Source of the DNA: Paracoccus limosus
Lineage (GTDB): Bacteria > Pseudomonadota > Alphaproteobacteria > Rhodobacterales > Rhodobacteraceae
Length of the DNA stretch: 64,000 nt
NCBI RefSeq assembly: GCF_009711185.1
Contig: NZ_WMIF01000017.1
Span: 27,475 to 91,474 of the forward strand
Direction: 5' to 3'
Shown piece after piece: positions 17,658 to 25,478 of this stretch. A program made the translations under genes and the position numbers. A model generated the notes under the pieces. It had not been told where the DNA came from and ran no database searches. It saw nothing but the letters and a program-made list of their open reading frames with translations. Positions within the stretch are counted from its first letter, which is position 1. Each line of letters begins with the position of its first letter.

Positions 17658-18244
17658 AACACTGGATCCTGACGTTCTGTCTGATCGCGGGCGCGGCCCA
17701 TGCCGAAAGCAGCACCGATCCCGACTGGCCCTGCGTCCAGCGCAAGCAGCCACATCTGTCCATGGGCCAGATGTGGACCGGACCCGAACCCGACGACGCA
17801 GTCCGCACTATGGCCGAGACTCCGGAAATCGCCACGCTGGCCGACCGGCTGGAACAGCGCCGCGTCCCGATCGAGCAGGCGCAGACCGAAATCGCGGATT
17901 ATGCCAAGACCGCCGACAACCAGCACCTGACCGCCCTGATGCTGGCCATCTTTGACCGCATCGAGCCCGACCGCGCGGCGCTGATTTCCGGCATCGCGCG
18001 CTATGGCAACAAACAGGTGGACCTTGCCAAGCGGATCGAGGACCATCGTGGCAAGATGGCCGAGATGCAAAAGGTCGAGAAGCCGGACTTCGACGCCATC
18101 GATGCCGAAGAACAGAAACTGGACTGGGACATGCGCATTTTTCAGGATCGTCAGCAATCGCTGACCTATGTCTGTGAAACTCCGGTCATTCTGGAGCAGC
18201 GCGTGTTTGCCTTGGCACGGGCGATTCAGGCCGGGCTGAAATGA
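17654..18244 (+). CDS. Small secreted protein of unknown function in the PQQ/ABC operon
   Basis: 196 residues with signal peptide MKHWILTFCLIAGAAHA. After it comes DPDWPCVQRKQPHLSMGQMW, then a mostly alpha-helical, charged domain with coiled-coil-like stretches (LAKRIEDHRGKMAEMQKVEK) and a second cysteine in TYVCETPVILEQR, which could pair with the first. The conserved-looking WPCVQR motif after the signal suggests a family rather than a stray frame. It starts inside the permease stop and ends inside the mobA start. No function assigned. Confidence 0.75.
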   Translation: MKHWILTFCLIAGAAHAESSTDPDWPCVQRKQPHLSMGQMWTGPEPDDAVRTMAETPEIATLADRLEQRRVPIEQAQTEIADYAKTADNQHLTALMLAIFDRIEPDRAALISGIARYGNKQVDLAKRIEDHRGKMAEMQKVEKPDFDAIDAEEQKLDWDMRIFQDRQQSLTYVCETPVILEQRVFALARAIQAGLK

Positions 18245-18858
18245 GCGGTCGGCCGGCGGGAAAACCGGCTGGCGTGATCCTGGCCGGGGGACTGTCGCGC
18301 CGCATGGGCGGCGGCAACAAGGCGCTGCGCGTTCTGGCAGGCCGCACCCTGCTGTCGCGGGTGATCGAGCGGCTGGCGCCGCAATGCGGCCCGCTGGCGA
18401 TCAATGCCAATGGCGAGGCCGAGACCTTCGGCGAATATGATCTGCCGGTGATTGCCGACGGTTTTTCCGGCTTTGCCGGTCCGCTGGCCGGGGTGCTGGC
18501 GGGCATGGACTGGGCCGCCGGGCAGGGCGCGGGCAGCGTGGTCAGCGTCAGCGTCGATACCCCTTTCATCCCCGAGGATCTGGTCTGGCGGCTGCTGGAT
18601 GCGCGCGGCCGCTCGGGTGTCGCGGTCGCGGCCAGTCCCGATACGCAGGGCCTGCTGCGCGATCATCCGACCTGCGCACTGTGGCCGGTGGCGCTGCGCG
18701 ACGATCTGCATGCCGCGCTGGAATCGGGGCTGCACCGCATCGGCCAGTTCGCGGCTTCTTATGATCCGGGCCGGGCGGTGTTCGACAGCCGGGTGATGGA
18801 TCCGTTCCTGAACCTGAATACGCCCGAGGATCTGGCCCGCGCCGAACGGCTGCTTTAG
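18241..18858 (+). CDS. mobA: Molybdenum cofactor guanylyltransferase MobA
   Basis: Transfers GMP to molybdopterin to form the bis-MGD cofactor. 205 residues; the nucleotide-binding loop is GVILAGGLSRRMGGGNKALR, followed by PVIADGFSGFAGPLAGVLAG and the metal-site region VSVDTPFIP. The typical Asp-Lys of the loop is Asn-Lys here. It overlaps the preceding secreted-protein gene by four bases, a link with the Xox cluster that is probably incidental. It is convergent with thiX twelve bases on. Confidence 0.92.
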   Translation: MSGRPAGKPAGVILAGGLSRRMGGGNKALRVLAGRTLLSRVIERLAPQCGPLAINANGEAETFGEYDLPVIADGFSGFAGPLAGVLAGMDWAAGQGAGSVVSVSVDTPFIPEDLVWRLLDARGRSGVAVAASPDTQGLLRDHPTCALWPVALRDDLHAALESGLHRIGQFAASYDPGRAVFDSRVMDPFLNLNTPEDLARAERLL

Positions 18859-18870
18859 CCGGCCGGCGGT

Positions 18871-19602
18871 TCAGGCGCCGTAGCGGCGCCAGAGCCGCGC
18901 CAGCGCCAGATTGACGGCCCGCGCAAAAAGCACCGTCATCAGCGACAGCACCAGCAGCGCGGCAAAGACCAGATCGGTCTTCATCCGGCCATTGGCATGG
19001 ATCATCAGCGCGCCAAGGCCGCGCGCGCCGCCGACCCATTCGCCGACCACCGCGCCGATTGGCGCATAGACCGCCGCCAGCCGCAACCCGGTGGCAAGGC
19101 TGGGCAGCGCCGCCGGGATGCGCAGGTGGCGCATGATCCGGCCCTGGCTTGCGCCCATTACCCGTGCAAGGTCCAGCTGCGCCTGCGGCGTGCGCATCAA
19201 CCCGTCAAGAAAGGCGGCCCAGACCGGAAAGAACACGATCAGCACGGTCATGGCGATCTTGGGCGCGATGCCGAAGCCCAGCCACAGCGTCAGGATCGGC
19301 GCAAGGGCAAAGACCGGGATGGTCTGGCTGAAGGTCAGGAACGGGCTGAGGATCGCGGTCAGCCGCGGCGAAAAGCCCATGGCGATGGCAAGGCCCGCGC
19401 CCAGCCCCGCGCCCAGGGCAAAGCCCAGCACAACCTCGGACAGGGTAAAGCCGGCATTCCAGGCGATCTCGGCCCGGTTGATCCACAGTGATTGCGCCAC
19501 CGCCCCCGGACCGGGCAGCAAAAAGGCGGGCATGCCGAGGCCCCAGACGAGGGTTTGCCACAGGATCAGGGCGATCGCGATCAGCGCCAGCACGGTCTTC
19601 AT
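18871..19602 (-). CDS. thiX: Thiamine-pyrimidine precursor ABC transporter permease
   Basis: 243-residue inner membrane permease of the SsuC/TauC type, last gene of the thiamine operon. Several helices are visible (VLALIAIALILWQTLVWGLG at the start, LVFAALLVLSLMTVLFARAV at the end) with the coupling loop ARVMGASQGRIMRHLRIPAA, an EAA-like motif. With ThiY and ThiZ it should import formylaminopyrimidine or a similar HMP precursor. Start ATG 19602 overlaps the thiZ stop. Confidence 0.88.
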   Translation of the reverse strand: MKTVLALIAIALILWQTLVWGLGMPAFLLPGPGAVAQSLWINRAEIAWNAGFTLSEVVLGFALGAGLGAGLAIAMGFSPRLTAILSPFLTFSQTIPVFALAPILTLWLGFGIAPKIAMTVLIVFFPVWAAFLDGLMRTPQAQLDLARVMGASQGRIMRHLRIPAALPSLATGLRLAAVYAPIGAVVGEWVGGARGLGALMIHANGRMKTDLVFAALLVLSLMTVLFARAVNLALARLWRRYGA

Positions 19603-20393
19603 GCCATCATCCCCCGCATCAGCGCGGTTTGCAGCGCCAGCACCTCGGGGGCATCGAAGGGGCGGGCGGCGGCCGGGGGCCGGGGGCTGGGGACTGGCCA
19701 TTCAGTCAGCCCGGTTTCGCGCAAGAGCAGGATGCGGTCGCCCAGCCGCGCCGCCTCGGCCGGGTCATGGGTGACCAGCAGCACCGTGCGGTCCTGCAAG
19801 AGCCGCGCCGCGAGATCCTGCATCTGTGCTCGGGTCCGGGTGTCGAGGGCGGAAAAGGGTTCGTCCAGCAGCACGAGGGGGCGATCCTCGAACAGGGTGC
19901 GGGCCAGCGCGGCGCGCTGGCGCTGGCCGCCGGAAAGCTGCGCCGGCAGGTGATCGGCGCGATCGGCAAGGCCCACCGCTTTGATTAGCATGCTGGCGCG
20001 GGTGGCGGGGGTGGCCGGGGGCTCTGCCCCCGACGCCCGATCGCCCCCTTGATGGGGGCGGTCGGACGCTCCCCCGGGATATTTTTCCACGAAAGAAGCA
20101 TCGAGCGTGCCGCGCAGCCGCGCGCCAAGGGTGACATTGCCGGTGACGTCGAGCCATGGGATCAGGCCGGGGTCCTGCGCCATCAGCGCGACGGGCTGAT
20201 CGCGGCTGATCTCGCCCTGAAAGCGCACGCCGGTCTCGAGCCCGGCCAGCAGCCGCAGCAGGGTCGATTTGCCGACGCCCGAGGGGCCGAGCAGGCAGGT
20301 CCATTGCCCCTTGGCCAGTTGCAGGTCGATTTCGGCGAAGAGCGGCTGATCGCCGGTCCAGGCGCTGCCACGGACGCGCGCCTGCATGATCAC
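19599..20393 (-). CDS. thiZ: Thiamine-pyrimidine precursor ABC transporter ATPase, with repeat-encoded insertion
   Basis: ATPase of the ThiXYZ importer. The start is GTG 20393, which makes a GTGA overlap with tenA like the other junctions; ATG 20387 is an alternative. Of 264 residues: Walker A GPSGVGKST (36-44), Q-loop MAQDPGL (71-77), signature LSGGQRQR (153-160), Walker B LVLLDEP (173-179) and switch VTHDP (207-211). Between RLRG and AVGL there are 44 residues instead of the roughly 16 I expect; the extra part (about 98-131) is encoded by an in-frame palindromic repeat and is Gly/Pro/Ala/Asp-rich. All catalytic motifs survive, so it is probably functional. Confidence 0.87.
   Translation of the reverse strand: MIMQARVRGSAWTGDQPLFAEIDLQLAKGQWTCLLGPSGVGKSTLLRLLAGLETGVRFQGEISRDQPVALMAQDPGLIPWLDVTGNVTLGARLRGTLDASFVEKYPGGASDRPHQGGDRASGAEPPATPATRASMLIKAVGLADRADHLPAQLSGGQRQRAALARTLFEDRPLVLLDEPFSALDTRTRAQMQDLAARLLQDRTVLLVTHDPAEAARLGDRILLLRETGLTEWPVPSPRPPAAARPFDAPEVLALQTALMRGMMA
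20001..20102 (-). repeat. REP-like palindromic element inside thiZ
   Basis: Read on the minus strand it runs GCTTCTTTCGTG, GAAAAATATCCCGGGGG, a linker with CGCCCCC/GGGGGCG hairpin arms, and GGGGGCAGAGCCCCC. The same two-part layout (TTTCGTG..AAATATCCCGGGG, then GGGGCAG-GCCCC) occurs in intergenic DNA at 38.3 and 54.5 kb. Here it lies wholly within the thiZ reading frame and keeps it open. Confidence 0.82.
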
Positions 20394-21058
20394 GTCTGCC
20401 CCAGATTCCAGAAGGCTGCTTCGAGCCGGGTCGCGGTGGCAAAGCGTTCGACCAGTGCCGGCCAGCGCGGGCTGGCTTGCGGGTTCTGGCCCAGACGCCG
20501 TGCAATGGCCTGGTCGAGCAGCGTCCCGGCCTCGGCGCAGGCCTGCTGATACTCGGCACCGGCATAGGTGTCGATCCAGTCGCGGTAGGGCGTGTCGGTG
20601 GCGGCCTCGGCCGCAAGCCGGTTGCCGATTTCGCCGTAGCCCAGCACGCAAGGCATCAGCGCCACGACGAGGTCGAGGAAATCGCCCGAGAAGCCGGCGT
20701 CCAGCACATAGCGGGTATAGGCGATATTGGTCACCGCCTCGGGCGTGGCCAGCATGGCGCGGGTGTCGATGCCGGCTGCGGCGCAGGTTTCCACATGCAG
20801 CGACATTTCATGATCAAGCAGCGTGTGGACGGTGGCCGCGCAGCTGCGCATTTCCTCGAGCGTGTCGGCCTTGACCACGGCCAGCGCCCAAGCGCGGCTG
20901 AACTGGATCAGGAACAGATAATCCTGCACCAGATAGGTCAGGAACGCGGTTTGCGGCAGGCTGCCGTCGCGCATGCCCTCGACGAAGGCGTGACGGGTAT
21001 AGGCGTCCCAATCGGGCGCGGCGGCGCGCAGCTGCGCAAAGCTGTGGCCGTAGCTCAT
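20390..21058 (-). CDS. tenA: Aminopyrimidine aminohydrolase TenA
   Basis: Hydrolyses aminopyrimidine (a thiamine breakdown product) to HMP for salvage. 222 residues from ATG 21058, which overlaps the thiY stop. The catalytic cysteine is in ALMPCVLGYGEIG, the active-site acidic residue near the N-terminus lies in YLVQDYLFL, and the C-terminal Glu is in TRLEAAFWNLG, so it is a TenA_C-type enzyme with residues in place. Position between thiY and thiZ supports pyrimidine salvage. Confidence 0.93.
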   Translation of the reverse strand: MSYGHSFAQLRAAAPDWDAYTRHAFVEGMRDGSLPQTAFLTYLVQDYLFLIQFSRAWALAVVKADTLEEMRSCAATVHTLLDHEMSLHVETCAAAGIDTRAMLATPEAVTNIAYTRYVLDAGFSGDFLDLVVALMPCVLGYGEIGNRLAAEAATDTPYRDWIDTYAGAEYQQACAEAGTLLDQAIARRLGQNPQASPRWPALVERFATATRLEAAFWNLGQT

Positions 21059-21993
21059 GGTGCGCCGATGTCCACGGCCAGATCCGAGACCGGCAGCACC
21101 TTGTCGACCAGTCCGGCGTCTTTCAGGAACTGTTCGAAATGCGCGTAGCGGCCTTGGTCCAGCGCCGCCGGGCTTTGCGAAAAGCGCGGCAAGGTTTCCT
21201 TCCAAGCTTCGGCGTTCAGCTCATCCTTGAGGTCGGGTGCGGTGCCCGAGAAGAGCGTCCAGCTTTCGTCGGGGTGGTTGACCATATATTGCGCGCCGCG
21301 TTCGACGGCATGCAGGAAGCGGGCGGCGCGGTCCTTGTCCAGATGGGCCGGGTTGGCGACGAAGATCAGCTCGTCATAGGTCGGCACGCCTTGTTCCTCG
21401 ACATAGAAGCAGCGGCCCTCGGCACCGGCGAGCCGCATCTGGGTCAGCTCGAAGTTGCGATAGGCGCCGATGGTGGCATCGACCTGACCGGCGATCAGCG
21501 CCGGCGACAGCGACCAGTTGACGTTGACCATCTGCACATCATCCATGCTGAGGCCAGCGGTCTTCAGGATCTGGCCGACCAGCGCATCCTCGACCCCGGA
21601 GACGGAATAGCCGATCTTCTTGCCCTTGAGGTCCTCGATCTTTTGCACGGGGCCGTCGGCCTTGACCATCAGGCAGTTCAAGGGCGTCGCGACCAGGGTG
21701 CCGATGCGTTTCAACGGCAGGCCTTCATGCACCTGCAGATGCAGTTGCGGCTGGTAGGTGATGGCGTAATCGGCCTTGCCGGCGGCAACCAGTTTCGGCG
21801 GGTCCGAGGGATCGGCGGGGGCAACCACGTCCACGTCCAGCCCCTCGTCCTTGAAGAAGCCCTTTTCCTGCGCGACGATGATCGGCGCATGGTCGGGGTT
21901 CACGAACCAGTCGAGGATCAGCGTGACCTTGTCGGCGGCCAGAGCCGGCTGGGCCATCAGGGCCAGCGCGGCGGCAAGGGTGAAATGCTTCAT
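21055..21993 (-). CDS. thiY: Thiamine-pyrimidine precursor substrate-binding protein
   Basis: 312-residue periplasmic protein with signal peptide MKHFTLAAALALMAQPALAA. VTLILDWFVNPDHAPIIVAQ and GFFKDEGLDVDVV are hallmarks of the NMT1/THI5-like family that binds formylaminopyrimidine. It lies between thiF and tenA, with ATG 21993 overlapping the thiF stop. It is the receptor for ThiX/ThiZ. Confidence 0.92.
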   Translation of the reverse strand: MKHFTLAAALALMAQPALAADKVTLILDWFVNPDHAPIIVAQEKGFFKDEGLDVDVVAPADPSDPPKLVAAGKADYAITYQPQLHLQVHEGLPLKRIGTLVATPLNCLMVKADGPVQKIEDLKGKKIGYSVSGVEDALVGQILKTAGLSMDDVQMVNVNWSLSPALIAGQVDATIGAYRNFELTQMRLAGAEGRCFYVEEQGVPTYDELIFVANPAHLDKDRAARFLHAVERGAQYMVNHPDESWTLFSGTAPDLKDELNAEAWKETLPRFSQSPAALDQGRYAHFEQFLKDAGLVDKVLPVSDLAVDIGAP

Positions 21994-22964
21994 GAGTCGT
22001 CTCCCAGAGCCAAAAGGGTGATTTCGCCGTCCCAGCGGCGGGCAAGTGCGTCGGCCGCGCGCCATGAGCGCAGCCCCGAGCGGCAGGCCAGAACGATGCG
22101 CTGGCCGGGGGCGGGCAGCGGGCCGCCGGCGCCATAGCCGGGCATGCGCAGCGCCTCGGGCGTGGCCTTGCGCGGCGCCTCGTCCTTGGGGCGCAGGTCG
22201 ATGACCATGTCGCCCGGGCGGATGTCCTCGGCGGCGATGAAGCGCGGGCCAGAGGTTTCAGGGGCGCCGTCAAAGTGGAATTGTGTGAAGCGGCCCGCCT
22301 CGAAACGGGTGAACTGTCCCAGTGGCGATGGCGTAAGCCCAAGGATCACTGCCAGCGCCATCTGCGCCTGCAAACAGCCCAGCATCCCGACCACGGGGCC
22401 CAGCACGCCTGCCGTGGCGCAGGTCTGGCCGCTGTCGGGCGGATCGGGGAACAGCGCGCGCAGGCTGGGCGCACCGCCTTTGCCCGGATCACCGCAGAAG
22501 CCGCCGACGTAGCCCGCCATTCCCAGAGCGGAGGCCGAGATCAGCGGCTTGCCCGCCGCCAGACAGACATCCGAAAGCGTATAGCTGGCCGCGTAGCTGT
22601 CGGCGCAATCCAGCACCACATCCGCCGCTGCGACCAGCGCCGGCGCATTGGCGGGGGTCAGCCGGTCGATCAGCGCATCGACCATCACCTCGGGGTTCAG
22701 CCGGGCGATGGCCTGAGCCGCGGCGCGGACCTTGGGCTGGCCCACGTCCTTCATCCGGTAAAGCGGCTGGCGGTGCAGGTTGGTTTCATCGACGCTGTCG
22801 GGGTCGATCAGGGTAATGCGGCCGATGCCGGCGCCGGCCAGATATTGCAGCACCGGCACGCCAAGGCCACCGGCACCGACCACCAGCACATGCGCGGCCT
22901 CGATCAGCTCCTGCCCTTCGGCATCGACCTCGGGCAGCACCATCTGGCGAATATAGCGGCTCAT
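21990..22964 (-). CDS. thiF: ThiS adenylyltransferase ThiF fused to a rhodanese domain, zinc cysteines absent
   Basis: Adenylates the ThiS C-terminus and probably passes sulphur to it. 324 residues. N-terminal E1-like domain: VLVVGAGGLGVPVLQYLAG (nucleotide loop), CADSYAASY, and the conserved cysteine in TCATAGVLGPVVGMLG. C-terminal rhodanese domain with active loop CRSGLRS. Where MoeB/ThiF proteins have the zinc pair (PCxxCLFP), this one reads APSLRALFPDPP, and no second CxxC pair is seen, so the structural zinc site appears lost. Starts at ATG 22964, overlapping the thiE stop. Confidence 0.9.
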   Translation of the reverse strand: MSRYIRQMVLPEVDAEGQELIEAAHVLVVGAGGLGVPVLQYLAGAGIGRITLIDPDSVDETNLHRQPLYRMKDVGQPKVRAAAQAIARLNPEVMVDALIDRLTPANAPALVAAADVVLDCADSYAASYTLSDVCLAAGKPLISASALGMAGYVGGFCGDPGKGGAPSLRALFPDPPDSGQTCATAGVLGPVVGMLGCLQAQMALAVILGLTPSPLGQFTRFEAGRFTQFHFDGAPETSGPRFIAAEDIRPGDMVIDLRPKDEAPRKATPEALRMPGYGAGGPLPAPGQRIVLACRSGLRSWRAADALARRWDGEITLLALGDDS

Positions 22965-23557
22965 GCCGTCACCGCTAGCCATTGGCGGATGCGGCCCTCG
23001 GGGTCGGGGTTCAGGGTGATGTCGGTCACCGCCGAGGCGATGTCGGCGCCCGCCGCGAATGCTTCAAGCGCGCGCTCGGGCGTCACGCCGCCGATGGCGA
23101 CCAAAGGCGTGGTGCCGACCAGCTTGCGCCAGTCCCGCACGCGGTCCAGGCCCTGCTGTTCCCATTTCATCTTTTTCAGGATCGTCGGCCAGACCGGACC
23201 CAACGCGACATAGTCCGGCCGCAACGCCATGGCGCGGTCAAGCTCGGCCTCGTCATGGGTCGAGACGCCCAGCCGGATCCCGGCGCGGCGGATCGCGGCC
23301 ACATCGGCCTGATCCAGATCCTCTTGCCCCAGATGCACGAAGTCGCAGCCGAGTTCGATCGCCTCGCGCCAGTAGTCGTTGACGACCAGCGTGGCGCCAT
23401 GTTCGCGGCAAAGCTCCTGCGCCAGCGCCAGCTCGCCCATCAGGCGCGGCGCAGGTTGGTCCTTGATGCGGATCTGCACCAGCTTGACGCCCAGGGGCAG
23501 GGCGTGGCGCAGCCAGTCGGTCGTGTCAAAGATCGGGTAGAAACGGGGAAGCGTCAT
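22961..23557 (-). CDS. thiE: Thiamine-phosphate synthase
   Basis: Couples HMP pyrophosphate with carboxythiazole phosphate to thiamine phosphate. 198 residues, TIM-barrel: [54 protein letters not shown] and [19 protein letters not shown] are the expected substrate and phosphate loops. Flanked by ATGA overlaps with thiG and thiF. Confidence 0.95.
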   Translation of the reverse strand: MTLPRFYPIFDTTDWLRHALPLGVKLVQIRIKDQPAPRLMGELALAQELCREHGATLVVNDYWREAIELGCDFVHLGQEDLDQADVAAIRRAGIRLGVSTHDEAELDRAMALRPDYVALGPVWPTILKKMKWEQQGLDRVRDWRKLVGTTPLVAIGGVTPERALEAFAAGADIASAVTDITLNPDPEGRIRQWLAVTA

Positions 23558-24318
23558 CCCAGCACCGCCATGCCAAAGAGAGGGGTCGAGGGCGCGGCCA
23601 TGTCGCGCGTCTCGATCGGATTGGCGGCATGGGCCAGTTGTCCGGCCTCGATCGCCAGCGCCATGGCCCGCGCCATCGCCACCGGATCGCCCGCCTTGGC
23701 GACGGCGGTGTTCAGCAGCACAGCGTCAAAGCCCAGCTCCATCGCCTGCGCGGCATGGCTGGGCAGGCCGATGCCGGCATCGACGACCAGCGGCACGTCG
23801 GGGAAATGCGCCCGCAGGCTGCGCAGGCCATAGGGGTTGTTCAACCCGCGCCCCGAGCCGATGGGCGCGCCCCAGGGCATCAGCACCTGACAGCCCGCAT
23901 CCAGAAGCCGGCCACAGACCGACAGATCCTCGGTGCAATAGGGAAAGACCTGAAATCCGTCATCCGACAGCAGCCGCGCCGCCTCGACCAGTGCGATCAC
24001 ATCGGGGCATAGCGTGTCATCATCGCGGATGACCTCCAGCTTGATCCATGGCGTGTCGAACAGTTCGCGCGCCATCTGGGCGGTCGTCACCGCCTCGCGC
24101 ACCGAATGGCAGCCGGCGGTATTGGGCAGGACCGGGATCGCCAGCTCCTTTATCAGCCGGTGAAAGTCCTGCCCGGCCCCGCCTTCGCGGCGCAGGCTGA
24201 CCGTGGCGATGCCGGCATTCGCGGCGCGGAATGCCTGCGCCATGATCGCGGGCGAGGGATAGAGCGCCGTGCCCAGCATCAGCGGGCTGTCGACGGTGGT
24301 TCCATAGAATTGCGGCAT
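23554..24318 (-). CDS. thiG: Thiazole synthase ThiG
   Basis: Forms the thiazole phosphate from deoxyxylulose phosphate, dehydroglycine and ThiS-thiocarboxylate. 254 residues from ATG 24318 ([20 protein letters not shown]). The Schiff-base lysine is in [13 protein letters not shown] and the phosphate site in [19 protein letters not shown] and [20 protein letters not shown]. It starts one base after the thiS stop. Confidence 0.95.
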   Translation of the reverse strand: MPQFYGTTVDSPLMLGTALYPSPAIMAQAFRAANAGIATVSLRREGGAGQDFHRLIKELAIPVLPNTAGCHSVREAVTTAQMARELFDTPWIKLEVIRDDDTLCPDVIALVEAARLLSDDGFQVFPYCTEDLSVCGRLLDAGCQVLMPWGAPIGSGRGLNNPYGLRSLRAHFPDVPLVVDAGIGLPSHAAQAMELGFDAVLLNTAVAKAGDPVAMARAMALAIEAGQLAHAANPIETRDMAAPSTPLFGMAVLG

Positions 24319-24319
24319 C

Positions 24320-24517
24320 TCAGCCCCCTTGCATCGGTGCGACGACTTCCAGCGCGTCGCCATCTTTCAACATGGTCGCGGCGCGGCTGGCTGCGGGCAG
24401 AAAGGCGCCGTTCAGCGCGGTCGCGATCTTGGCGCCGCCCAGCCCCTGCTGGTCGAGCGCGTCCTGAACCGTCGGACCCGAGACGGCGCGGGTTTCGCCA
24501 TTAAGGGTGATTTTCAT
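24320..24517 (-). CDS. thiS: Sulphur carrier protein ThiS
   Basis: A 65-residue ubiquitin-like carrier that is adenylated and thiocarboxylated at its C-terminus. The protein begins [12 protein letters not shown] and ends EVVAPMQGG, with the essential Gly-Gly. ATG 24517 lies inside the 3' end of thiO (17-base overlap). The long open frame upstream in the same phase is only overlap with thiO. Confidence 0.95.
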   Translation of the reverse strand: MKITLNGETRAVSGPTVQDALDQQGLGGAKIATALNGAFLPAASRAATMLKDGDALEVVAPMQGG

Positions 24518-25478
24518 CCATGAACTCCGGTGTCTGGCCATCCAGAAGGTGGTCGGCGGCCATGCGGGCCACGGCGGGGGCCAGAAGATAGCCGTGGCGA
24601 TAAAGGCCGTTTGCGAACAAAGTGTTTCCACGCCGGCGCAGGCGCGGCAGGTTGTCGGGAAAGGCCGGTCGGGCATCGGCGCCCAGCTCCATGATCTCGG
24701 CCTCGGCAAAGCCCGGATGCAGGGTATAGGCGGCCGACAGCATCTCGACCGCCGAACGGGCGGTGACGCGGTATTTGCCGCCGGTTTCCAGCATGGTGGC
24801 GCCGATCATGTAGATGCCATCGCCACGGGGCACGATGTAAAGCGGAATGCGCGGATGCAGCAGGCGGACGGTGCGGCTGATCTGCACCTCGGGGCAGCGG
24901 ATCACCAGCATCTCGCCGCGGACGCCGCGCAGGTCGGGCAGTGCATCGCGGGCGGCAAGGCCGCGGGCATCGACGATCAGCCCGGTCGGCGCGCCCTCGG
25001 TCTCGATGGTGATCCCGGCCTCGGCCAGCCGGTCGCGCAGCGCCAGCAGGGCGGCGCGCGGGTTCAGATGCGCCTCGGTTTCAAAGAACAGCCCGCGCGC
25101 AAACCGGCCCTGCAATTCGGGCTCCAGCGCGGCGATGGCCTCGGCGTCCAGCGGGCGGTGGCTTTGGGTCAGGCGGGCAAAGCGGTCCAGTTCGGCCCGA
25201 TCGCGCGAGGGGGCAAGGACCAGCGTGCCGCGTCGCGTCACCTCGGCGCCATGGGCCTGCCACCAGTCGGCGGCGCCAAGACCCAGCCGCACCACCACCG
25301 GCTCGGCGCTTTCGGCCTCGCAATAGGGGGCGAGCATGCCGCCGGCGCGCCAGCTGCAGGCCTGCGCGCCCGGTTTGCCGGCCGGGTCGATGATCCGGGG
25401 CGCAAGCCCGCGCGCCACCAGTTCGGTGGCGATGCACAGGCCCATGACGCCGCTGCCAAGGATGGTGATGTCGGTCAT
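24501..25478 (-). CDS. thiO: Glycine oxidase ThiO
   Basis: FAD enzyme that makes the dehydroglycine used by ThiG in aerobic bacteria. 325 residues from ATG 25478, which overlaps the thiD stop (ATGA). N-terminal FAD loop ITILGSGVMGLCIATELVARG, then AGGMLAPYCEAES typical of ThiO, and a C-terminal GLYRHGYLLAPAVARMAAD. The choice of ThiO rather than ThiH implies oxygen-dependent thiazole synthesis. Confidence 0.94.
   Translation of the reverse strand: MTDITILGSGVMGLCIATELVARGLAPRIIDPAGKPGAQACSWRAGGMLAPYCEAESAEPVVVRLGLGAADWWQAHGAEVTRRGTLVLAPSRDRAELDRFARLTQSHRPLDAEAIAALEPELQGRFARGLFFETEAHLNPRAALLALRDRLAEAGITIETEGAPTGLIVDARGLAARDALPDLRGVRGEMLVIRCPEVQISRTVRLLHPRIPLYIVPRGDGIYMIGATMLETGGKYRVTARSAVEMLSAAYTLHPGFAEAEIMELGADARPAFPDNLPRLRRRGNTLFANGLYRHGYLLAPAVARMAADHLLDGQTPEFMDENHP

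Noticed and set aside
17654..18858. mobA as part of a molybdenum function of the Xox module
   Set aside because: The 4-base overlap only shows co-transcription; XoxF needs PQQ and a metal ion, not molybdopterin. Msr P at 62 kb uses a molybdenum cofactor but of the non-guanylylated kind as I recall, so no link is claimed.
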